Under the pieces are notes generated by a model, which saw nothing but the letters and a program-made list of their open reading frames with translations, had not been told where the DNA came from and did no database searches. From Verpa conica (Eukaryota; Ascomycota; Pezizomycetes; Pezizales; Morchellaceae), in the NCBI GenBank assembly GCA_033030425.1, contig JAUFSD010000009.1:1302001-1366000 (forward strand): a stretch of 64,000 nt of DNA, given 5' to 3'. Both the position numbers and the translations under genes were made by a program. Below, piece by piece: positions 36,639 through 45,888 of the stretch (within the stretch, counting starts at the first letter, position 1; each line of letters begins with the position of its first letter).

Positions 36639-37769
36639 ATGCCCTCCCGTTGTACTACTTGCAACACTACCTTTAACGATGCAGCTTCACTAAGGGCCCA
36701 CCGCCACTCCTCTGCTAGACACTCGCCATGGCCTTATTGCAAAAGCTGTGAGCGAAAGTTCGTCGACAGTGTAGGTTTAGATGCACACCTCAGAGCTTGC
36801 CACAAGCCCAGCAAACGGGAGAAGCACACCATAGACCACTTGGGTCGTATCACCTTAAATGGTATTGCCATAGCTACACAGTTTCATTGCTGCGAATGCG
36901 ACAGAGACTTTATCAACGAGTTAGCTCTCAACCAACACCTGAGAGACAAAGTCCATGTTCCCGAGAGCGAAGATGACGACGACCTCGTATGTAAGAAATG
37001 CGATAAGGAATTTGGAGACGAAGACGCCCTTAGGAAACATCTCGCATCAGTAGTCCACAACCCTCTGATCAATAACCTTAAATGTATCGCCGGCGCAAAG
37101 TGTACTAAAACATTCACATCCCCTTCAGCCATGCTCCACCATCTCGAAAGCGGAGGCTGTTCATCCGGTATCAATAGGAAGAAGATTGACCGACTCATTG
37201 CGGAGAAAGATAGTGGGAACCTCATCACATCCGGCATTACAGGGAACATAATTTATGACTCTGATAGCGATGATGATGACTATAGTGATGCATCTTCGTC
37301 TAATTCTACTACGAACGGCGTACCGATATTCACCCCTATATCGAGTACAAAACGGAATAGTCTGAACCGGCTTAGGGACTCTATGTCTACGTCATTCGGT
37401 GGCGCCCTCACTCCGGGATCTGATAGTCACAGTATCGACGCTGGGATAATTGCTCACCTAGAGGGTAAACGGCCATGTCCTATATGTCCTCCTACGAGCA
37501 CTCGAAAGTTTCACTCTGCAGAAGCTTTGTGGGCGCATATGACCTCGGCAGCCCACGCACCCAAGAGTTACCATTGTCCGCTGACACTCGTGCCCGAGAA
37601 TATACGGGGGAAGAATGGGGTGATGGCGTTTACGACCTTGAGTGGCTTGACGCAGCATTTGGAGAGTGGTGCTTGTAAAGGTGGAAAGCAGACTTTCAAG
37701 AATGCGATTTCTTTTGTTAATGGGAAGCTGAGGGAGTTTGGATTTGCGGATATGAAGTTGATTGGTTAA
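36639..37769 (+). CDS. C2H2 zinc-finger protein
   Basis: Single exon, 376 residues. At least four C2H2-like fingers are packed in the first 135 residues: CTTCNTTFNDAASLRAHRH, CKSCERKFVDSVGLDAHLR, CCECDRDFINELALNQHLR and CKKCDKEFGDEDALRKHLA. A fifth is CIAGAKCTKTFTSPSAM with a Cys instead of a final His (HHLESGGC). A Ser/Asp-rich linker (DSDSDDDDYSDASSSNSTT) follows. Two C-terminal fingers (CPICPPTSTRKFHSAEALWA and the variant ending LTQHLESGAC) repeat the HLESGxC ending. This matches fungal multi-finger proteins of unknown role. Nucleic-acid binding is likely but nothing in the sequence names a target. Confidence 0.88.
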   Translation: MPSRCTTCNTTFNDAASLRAHRHSSARHSPWPYCKSCERKFVDSVGLDAHLRACHKPSKREKHTIDHLGRITLNGIAIATQFHCCECDRDFINELALNQHLRDKVHVPESEDDDDLVCKKCDKEFGDEDALRKHLASVVHNPLINNLKCIAGAKCTKTFTSPSAMLHHLESGGCSSGINRKKIDRLIAEKDSGNLITSGITGNIIYDSDSDDDDYSDASSSNSTTNGVPIFTPISSTKRNSLNRLRDSMSTSFGGALTPGSDSHSIDAGIIAHLEGKRPCPICPPTSTRKFHSAEALWAHMTSAAHAPKSYHCPLTLVPENIRGKNGVMAFTTLSGLTQHLESGACKGGKQTFKNAISFVNGKLREFGFADMKLIG

Positions 37770-38425
37770 ATGTCATGGAATTGATTGTTTTGTTTTTTTG
37801 GATAGTAGGATATGGATATGATATGTTTTGGAAGTTATAATTGTAAAATATTCTACTAAGATTGGTGACAGACTTACATGTACCCTTTAGGTAGGCATAT
37901 CTTGTACAATACATTGGTTTGATTTTATCTTTTTCCTAGTCATCTGCTGTGCAACTAAGTTTGTACCCCCCACAGATTAGCCAAGTAGCCCAAAAAATAC
38001 AATTGCCCAAAAGGAGCAAATAACCTTCTTATAACTCCTTTCTTCCCAGTCCTCATGCCTTCTGTTTAATCCCCAAGATTCCACTTAGTCAATGGGGCGA
38101 CGCAATCACATTATATCACTCGTAATAGATGGCCCCCCCCACAAGGTATTGTAGACATCGCATGTCCCGTAGATATCTAATACCTTAGTGGTTAGTACTC
38201 CTATATACCTGAGTTTTTCTATATTAACCTCCACAGCAATAAAGCCGCTTGAATAACCCATTATCAGTTATTTAAATATCGATGCGGTAATGCCCCATGG
38301 AATAATGTCTCTAGGAAAGGGATTTTCTAGCGTAGTAAGGTACATTAATATGTCTATTAATACTAGTATGATAATGTATATTTGAGTGTAAGCTCTAGTA
38401 GAATAAGAAGACATACGCCTTTTGC

Positions 38426-38449
38426 GGAGGGGAGGGGAGGGGAGGGGGG
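38426..38449 (+). repeat. GGGGA tandem tract with G-quadruplex potential
   Basis: Four runs of at least four G separated by single A residues. This meets the usual intramolecular G-quadruplex pattern with one-base loops. Confidence 0.75.
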
Positions 38450-38783
38450 TACATCCGGCCGATAGAGGTTTTCTAGCTTTTTGTTGGTGAACTATCCTAG
38501 GAGGCCCTTTTGACCCTAGTATCAATCACTTCTAGCATGTGTGGTACTAAGTTGCTGGCTATTCACGGTAAGTAAAGAACTAGAGGGATGACCGCCAGTC
38601 TTCTGAGTTCGAACAGCAATTTCTCAATGCCCTACGCTTCCCAATATCGTCTGGTTGAAGATGTGATTGCTGCTAGACTAGATAGTAGTAAGTTTCTGTC
38701 ATTTTTTGGTGGAAGAGTCTTGAATAGTAAGGTTTATGTAGGCTGGTGTTATTATAAGATTTTTTTTCAAGAATAGGGTAGTG

Positions 38784-38810
38784 TGGTCTACGAGGCTGCC
38801 TCGTAGACCA
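38784..38810. repeat. near-perfect palindrome, 13-bp arms
   Basis: TGGTCTACGAGGC at 38784-38796, one T, then its exact reverse complement GCCTCGTAGACCA at 38798-38810. With one mismatch the symmetry extends to 38780-38814. The arms are GC-richer than the AT-rich surroundings. Confidence 0.85.
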
Positions 38811-39387
38811 TACTGCAACAAAGAAGGGGTAAATAGTCAGTGACTTTCATCATAATATATCACTCACACGGCCCCTTATGAAAAAGATCCACGCTAAGAG
38901 TCGGTATATGAAGTTCTCATTATCATTATCCTATCTCAAGGGGGGTTTAACTCCGTCTCTTGAATAATCGCCTAGTTCCCGTATAAATCCAATATCTATA
39001 CTATACTATACTATACCATCTTATCCCATTCACCAATTCCGAGAACAAAACTTATACCCCAGGTGTAGCTAGAAGGATGAAAAATGGAGCGACAGCAAAA
39101 AAAAAATTGGACTAGGAATACCTAAACTCTTCCCACACGTAAAAAAGAAACAAACAAACGCCCAATATATATATATATGAAAGGTAGAACAATAAAAAGG
39201 TAAAGAGGAAAACTAGAAGAAAAAAACAAAACAATGTAAGTATAGGCCCTTTCTTTCCGACCCCAGGCAAGATACTTAGGAAAAAAATACAAAAAATCAG
39301 GATATAGGCTACACCGCACCAGACGGACAGGGAAATGAATGTTTTTTTTGGCAAGAGGAGAAAATCAAAAAAACAATACCGCAATAA

Positions 39388-41075
39388 TTATCGTGCAACC
39401 TCTCCATCTACCACCACAACTTCTCTATTCCCCATTCCCGTACCCCCATATCCACCTAACCCGCCCGCATTTCCATCTCCACTACTCCGGAAACCACTAT
39501 CTCCACTCCCGCTAGTCTCACTGCCAATTTCCCGGCTTTCTCCATCGCCATCTTTCCCCTTCCACCACTTCAGCTTCCACCACCCTCCCATCGCATCTTG
39601 CGTCTTCTTCTGCCTTCTCTGAGACCCCCCTACGCGGGGGAACATATAACTTCCCCTTCTCTCTCTCGCCCACTTTCTCCTCGCCCCACTATATAACCCC
39701 GGCATACTACTACTCCTCTGCAGCAACCCTGTTGTCTCATCCGCACCATCTACTCCTGCCTCCTCATCCACCACACCACTACCCATAGAAACTCGATGAT
39801 GTCTATGATGCCCATCATCCTGCAACTCACCCCAGATCTCCTCCGCCTGTGAGAGTGTTCTCCTCCTCTTTATGAACCTTGGAGAAACCGGAGAAAGCAC
39901 CGGGTCATCATGGTAAGTTTCTACCTCAGAGGCCTCAGTATCTGAATCATCTGTATCGACGAACCCCAGCCCCGGGCTCAACGCGCTACTACCGGTCGCT
40001 ACTGGTTCCTCCTCTAGTCTCCAGCTGAGTGCAAATACCCCACTTAGTAGTATTGCTGTTCCAAGTGCAATGAATACTCCGTGTAGAACGCTTAGTCTTG
40101 ACGCTTGCTGGTAGTATATAAGACCATCTAGGATCGCAATGATATTGTAGACACAGAATACAAGTGGGTATAGAACGCTTGTAGAGCAGAGCTTCAGGCC
40201 GCGGTGGAGATAGTATAGCTGGGTTAATGCGAGAGTGATGAGTCCAAGAAGGATCATCCACGACTGCCAGCGGTTGAACTGATTTGAGCGGTCCACAATC
40301 GTACGGATGAGGAGCTCGACGGCAGATTTGGCAAGGAGAAGGGAGTGGGCGGATAGGATCCCACTAGGTGGGAAGGTTAGTAGGTCAACTTTTGAGGGGG
40401 AAGGACTAGAGAGTGAGGTACCTAACGCAACCGTAGGCAATCCCTCGTAGCATCCGCATTCTCCCAGTGTGCATTTTTCGCGGCTGCATCACGCCCCAGG
40501 CTTTGATGCCACCGAGGATGGCGACAACCATGAATGCGGTACCGGTCATCCAGAGTATAAACCCGCGCTTGGCGAGTAGGTCTAGTAGCTCATCAAGTGA
40601 GTGCGCGGGCTCCTTCATTGCGCCAAAGGCGGCGATGAGCGCGGCGCCGATACATACGAGGAGTGTGCCGACGAGGGAGTACCGTGTGAATGGTTCCGAG
40701 AGGATGAGAGTTGCGCAGATACTGTTGAAGACGAGACCAGAAGCTTGTAGCGGGGATAGGATCACGAGTGGGAGTGTGGTGATCTGGATAGAGGAGCCAA
40801 GAATGTTTGAGATTATGAAGAGGAGGATCCCGATCTGGTGGGGGGGCGTGGTTGGTTAGTTACATGTAGCTTCTCAAGAGGTGCAGCGCATATGTACGTA
40901 CCTGCCAGCGTCTCCGCCGATGCGGTGGCCGCTTGTTGATGTTGGGCCGATCATCTTCTAGAAGATGTGACTTTCGCTGTAGTGTTAATCCTAAGCTCTG
41001 AACACTGGTTGAAAGGACCCCGACACAGACTCCGATGGTAATCTGGGCGCCCGAGGAGAGGTCGCCGAGGCCCAT
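39388..41075 (-). CDS. NIPA-like magnesium transporter (DUF803)
   Basis: A multi-pass membrane protein of the NIPA/DUF803 family, which carries Mg2+ or similar cations. Three exons, 41075-40902, 40834-40422 and 40363-39388, give 520 residues. Exon 1 encodes helix 1 (AQITIGVCVGVLSTSVQSLGLTLQRKSH, split here by its own helix break). Exon 2 carries IGILLFIISNILGSSIQI, LPLVILSPLQASGLVFN, SLVGTLLVCIGAALIAAFG and AFMVVAILGGIKAW. Exon 3 continues with GCVSGILSAHSLLLAKSA, LGLITLALTQLYYLHRGL, LYPLVFCVYNIIAILDGL and GVFIALGTAILLSGVFALSW, then a soluble tail of about 170 residues with acidic, Arg-rich and Gly-rich parts. The tail is variable in fungi. The first intron contains one TACATGTA. Confidence 0.9.
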
Positions 41076-42059
41076 GGAAGCTGCTGGAGTTGTAGAGAGG
41101 GAGAGGGAGAGAAGGAAGCAGGGCTCGGGAGGCTTCGAGGGCCGAGAATCTTGTGTTGTGTGTGGGGGTCTGTTTTTCAAGATATGGTTACGCGGGAGGG
41201 GGAGAAGGAGGGGATGTAGAAGCTCAGTTGCAAGTATATATAGGTACCGGGCGAATGAACGTAATGGGACGAGATGGGCACAACTCAAGATACTGGACAG
41301 AAGATGTTTAAGGCAAAGCACAAGGGAATAGCAGTGGAGAGGGATGGTGTTTGGGCAAGCTGTGTCTTTGCCTTTGAGTGTTTAGATATCTGGAGTAGGG
41401 AAGAGGATCGACTTTCCCCTTTTACGCAGACATCGCAGGTAAAGATAGGGCAGCCCCAACGAAACAGCTTGACCGAGATGCTGAAGGCGGAGGCGAATAT
41501 AAAAAAAGATATACACAGACATCCCTGTGTCTGCCGTACTCTACATGCCTCCCGTACTGCAGCACTCTATCCCCATCCCCACATTCCACAGGTCATAGAT
41601 CGTATATATACTCCATGTACTCTACATGTATACATAGTACTCTCCCCGTCTACTCTACCAGTTGTATAGACCCATGTATGTACAGTACGTGAATCCGGAC
41701 GAATAAACTCCCCCTACCAATATGCATACAACTCCCTCGCAACCCATCGTCCACCCCTGATATCTATTGGGGAGTATTCACGCGGCGTTTTCAGCCGGGA
41801 AAGGTCGCGCCTGTTGCATTGTCCGCTTGCAGCTTGCGGAGCCTCCATTGGCGGCGGTCGGACTCCATATCGTCACTGGCTAAAGCTCCGCAGGTTGCAA
41901 CCGCCCCCCCCCCGCCTTTTGTGGTCAATCTTCAACTTCAATCTTCAACCCTCACCTATACACTAGATAGTCCTCTATATTGCTCAACTCAGCTACAGTC
42001 GTCCCTGATTATACTAGATACTCTCTACTTCTAGTCAACCCTCTTACCAGACTGTCACA
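41076..42059. other. divergent intergenic region, NIPA-like / VMA4
   Basis: No gene. TACATGTA at 41623-41630 sits among several related ATGTA motifs. The last 120 bases are C/T-rich and end in CAGACTGTCACA before the VMA4 ATG. Confidence 0.6.
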
Positions 42060-42964
42060 ATGGCCCACGCACTCAGCGATGATCAGGTTAGTAGCTCTTT
42101 CATCTCTACTACCACCCTCAAGCTCTATCACAAGATTCTATGTTCTACCCTCTACATAGCTACATTCCCCTTCTCTCAAACTATATCATGGACCCAAATA
42201 CCCATCCCTTCTCCACAACCACCCACTCACAGACCCCACCCCACTAGGTAGCCGGCGAACTCAAAAAAATGGTGGCATTCATCAAACAAGAAGCCCTCGA
42301 GAAAGCCCGCGAAATCGAGATCAAAGCCGACGAAGAATTTGCAATCGAAAAGAGCCGTCTGGTTCGTGCAGAGACCGCAGCAATCGATACCCAGTACGAA
42401 CGTAAATACAAGCAGGCCTCTCTGAGCCAGCAGATTGCGCAAAGTACTGTGACAAACAAAACGCGTCTCAAGGTTCTTTCAGCACGCCAAGCGCTGCTCG
42501 ACGATATCTTTGAGGAAGCGAGGGGGAAGCTGCGCTCAATCAGTGACGATGAAGGGAGGTATGAGGGTGTGCTGGTAAACTTGGTGTTGGAGGGGCTGTA
42601 TGCGATGAATGAGAGTAGTGTGGATATAAGGTGTAGAGGCCGTGATAAGGATGTTGTTGGTAGAGCTATAGGAAAGGCACAGGAACTATATAAAGAGAAG
42701 ACCGGTGGGGATGTGACTGTTAATATCGATGATGATTGGCCACTACCAGAGGAATCGTATGTCTCCCTATTAATCTTTTACTCGTTTGGTAACTTTGCTG
42801 ACGGAAACCCTAGTCATGGTGGCGTCTGGATTATTGGTGGAAACGGAAAGATCTCAATCGACAACACCCTTGAGCAGCGTCTCAAACTCCTCGAATCCGA
42901 AGCGTTGCCGGCTGTTCGTACTAGTGTGTTTGGACCAAACCCTAACCGCAAGTTCTATGATTAA
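42060..42964 (+). CDS. VMA4: V-type proton ATPase subunit E
   Basis: A peripheral-stalk subunit of the vacuolar H+-ATPase that, with subunit G, braces the catalytic V1 head against rotation. Three exons, 42060-42086, 42248-42756 and 42814-42964, give 228 residues, close to yeast Vma4 (233). A tiny first exon (MAHALSDDQ) joins VAGELKKMVAFIKQEALEKA, which starts the long N-terminal helix. The C-terminal globular part has GGVWIIGGNGKISIDNTLEQ and ends VFGPNPNRKFYD, both family hallmarks. The second intron is 57 nt, in frame and stop-free, so its retention would add 19 residues (YVSLLIFYSFGNF...) between PEES and HGGVW; the conserved spacing shows that it is removed. Confidence 0.95.
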
Positions 42965-43816
42965 GAAGGCCAAAAGGTGACAAGCCTATTCCTAGAGCAT
43001 CCTGGGTGTTATCCGTTGGATAGACAAAGCGGGTGATAGACTGTGAGCGGGTGCATACATGTGTGCGCGCGTGTGTGTGTGTGTGTGGGCTGTGTACATC
43101 TTTTTTTCCCTCTTCCTTTTATTTCTACAATTTGCTATTCGCGATTTGCTATAAGAAATACTCATACCTGTCTGTTTCTTCTGGACATTTCTTTCTTTTG
43201 CGATTGATATGACTTTGCATGGATAGCCGCGTATTCAACCATGGCTCTTTTATATATATACATATACCGTTTGAGCTGTAGATAAAACAGTAAGACTGTT
43301 CTATACCCTGGTGTTGTGTATTACGTGTACCGTAGGAGTAGATATCTATCACTCACCATCCGCCATAGCTCTTTTTATCACCCCTTGGATATGAAGATTT
43401 TCCTAGAGAGATTACGAGGTACATGTCGGTAGGATACGTTATTCAAGAACGATTGGTGGTTATCAAAGCTGGAGAGAATAGAAATGTCTATTAAGTAGGT
43501 GGGTTTCTGCTTGCGAACGTACATCTATTCTCACGAAAACAATGGTCTGAGGAGTTAGTGGTTCATAAAGAGTACTATTAGCATCGAGGTAGACTCTAGT
43601 ACTAGTAGTAGTGATATTTATTATATTTGTATATGTAGGTTTTCTGCTCACTACACAACTCCCCCTTTTTTTGTCTGATATTACATGACTAACTAAATAC
43701 CACGTAAGTTTAGAAAAACCAGATCTATAAATAGTATAAACGCTCTTCACTACAAGTGTCTAGAACTTCTCCTTGTCTCTCCTCCACGCTTCTAGAATTC
43801 TAAAAACACCTGCAAA
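42965..43816. other. intergenic, VMA4 3' flank
   Basis: Contains a (GT)n microsatellite at about 43061-43087 in the VMA4 3' region, then AT-rich sequence without a gene. Confidence 0.6.
43061..43087 (+). repeat. (GT)n microsatellite
   Basis: GTGTGCGCGC followed by about eight GT units, roughly 100 bases after the VMA4 stop codon. Confidence 0.85.
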
Positions 43817-44505
43817 AATGTTTGTGTTTGAAGAGATATTATGCGACAGCGTTATTGAGTTGCTCAAACGCTGTAATTATTTCAACGATCTCAAAGCCCT
43901 CGTGTCCTCTTCATTCACCTGCTAAAACCTTCAAACACTATGAAAAATCAATTCTTACCTAGGTCTCAAAGAACACGATTACACCAGATCCCTGGAAAGC
44001 AGCCACGACGGCACTACTTTATCAGCGTATAGCTAAACACAAAGTCAAAATAAACCTTCCTAGTTTCTCTACTACCGTAGACGAACTCATACCATAAAAA
44101 GAGGATATCTCACGTCTCATGGTCAACGAATGATTTCTTAACACATGTTACTAAATATTCACAGTACCGTGGTTCTATGATCGAAATCTTTAGTTCCTGT
44201 GGGTTATATTCGTATATCGGCATCGATGTGCGTATCGTATGAAACAACTTTTTTGATAATACTAATTTCTACTACCCCTCCCCTCCCCCTAATTTTAAGT
44301 ACACTATTGATATATACTTACCCCCGACTTTAGCTACAGATATATTTTCTGAAACGTCTTTCTATGAAATACTGGTACTAATTTTCTTGTGGGAGTATAT
44401 GACACTATTAAGATCTTTTTACGCCAGGAGCCTCCCTCAGAGAAACAGCTTGTGGCATCTACTTATGATTATGTCATTCGTTCAAATGGCTTACGGACCC
44501 CCATC
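43817..44505 (+). pseudogene. decayed paralogue of the F-box-like gene at 57762
   Basis: Translated fragments align in order with the intact protein at 57762-58730. EILCDSVIELLKRCNYFNDL then KALVSSS matches LPLDVIVGILHCCSNFTDL and RALIATS. KTFKHYEKSILT-stop-V matches RLFKRYHNSILTQV. WKAATTALLYQR matches WGVATAILVYQR. KEDISRLMVN matches KEDIGHLIAN, and YDTIKIFLRQEPPSEKQL matches YDTIQTFAKRRPLTKQQL near 44399-44452. The frame is broken by several stops (TAA after FTC, TAG in ILT-V, TAA before KED, TGA after VNE) and at least two frameshifts. No intact start-to-stop reading exists, so the copy is dead. Some stops fit C-to-T or G-to-A changes of Gln or Trp codons. Confidence 0.8.
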
Positions 44506-45888
44506 CCTGATCACTAATTATATCCCAGAGGGATCCTGGAATAGAGACAATCTTCTAGATTAGACATGTGGGTCTTCTTTACAGTCTGCTGTGGGGTGTT
44601 GAAGGCTTTGGTGAAGTAAATTATCTTATTTTTATATATTGGGGTACGGAGCCTGGAATTGTAGTATTTAGAATCTTATCCACTTCTTTCTTTGAAGACT
44701 GGGTTTCGTAGTGTTCTATGGATAGATTTTGTTAGTGTTTTGTTCGAGAGTCATCAGATTAGCTCCGTGATTATAGAACAGATCCAGTACGGTCTACGGA
44801 GGGCTTTATAGAGATTTTTACGTCTTCTGCTGGTTGGGATGAATTATATATCATGGCTGTTACGATAGGCCTTTACTGGTTATGCGATTGAACATGTGTT
44901 CTGCTGAAAGATCATCTCTCAGAATATATTGGACTAATTAAGCTAAAGATTCTATTAAGATAAGTTTGCCTTTTATTTTATAATAGTCAAGAGATTTATG
45001 CTTGCTTCGTATAAAGCTAGGATCCACCTAATATGGAATAATTCGGGATTGGGCTGAACTAAACTTTATGATGTAATTTACCTATTACTATCGGTCTAAT
45101 CTAAACATAATCTCTTGTTACTATGGGACCTGAAAATTCAAGTTGACACATGAGCGGAGATAATTACCACGAGTGTCCATCTATTGGGAGTATGCAAACG
45201 GAAGTATATCAGTCTACATCTAGATGCATTTATAAGTAATCAATTAATCAATCTGGATATATTGACCAGCTAGAAGAGATCCCTCAATTGGAAGATATAA
45301 AATCATGCCAAGACGATTACGTGGCTTATGTTCCGTGGGATAGTGAATAGGGCTAATGCTTAACCTTGATGTCTGTTGACCACCTATACTTACACAGCCC
45401 TTCCCAGTGCAACCTATAGGAATTGACTACCTTTCTCCATACTAAATGCACCACAAAAATCTAAGCAATATCATTTTTGGGCTTCTGATCTAGAGTATAG
45501 TAAAAAAAGCATAGATGTTAAAAGTATGCACAGTAACTCATTAAGAGCCCATGTATACTATTGTAACAGTCCACTGAACCCCGGTCCCGAAATCCTCCGA
45601 AACCCAACAAAAGCTCAACAAAAAATCAGCAACAAATACAGCTATGCAATAAACCCAAAATAAAGTACAGCCACAATCAAGCCTGAAAAAAAAAACACTG
45701 AAAAACTCAACCCCTATATCATCGACAACCTAATGCAACGTAAACATGATGTGGGAAGTAGATATCCTCGCTCGTAAAACATTACGTTAACACCCGCCTT
45801 CAATCATAATGGTCATACCCCAATTTTAACAAAGGACCAAACATGCGAAGTTAAAGAAAACACAAATTTTTTCGGAATTGAAACCTGG
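44506..45888. other. AT-rich decayed region
   Basis: Very AT-rich, stop-dense in all frames. It probably includes the unrecognisable remainder of the F-box-like pseudogene and the 3' flank of the phosphate transporter. No functional gene is seen. Confidence 0.55.

Larger units (their letters stand above)
37770..39387. other. convergent intergenic region with palindrome and G-rich tract
   Basis: Holds a TACATGTA at 37875-37882, a GGGGA tandem tract at about 38426-38449, a 13-bp perfect inverted repeat at 38784-38810, a run of AT dinucleotides near 39165-39178 and several A/T homopolymers. No gene is supported. Confidence 0.6.
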
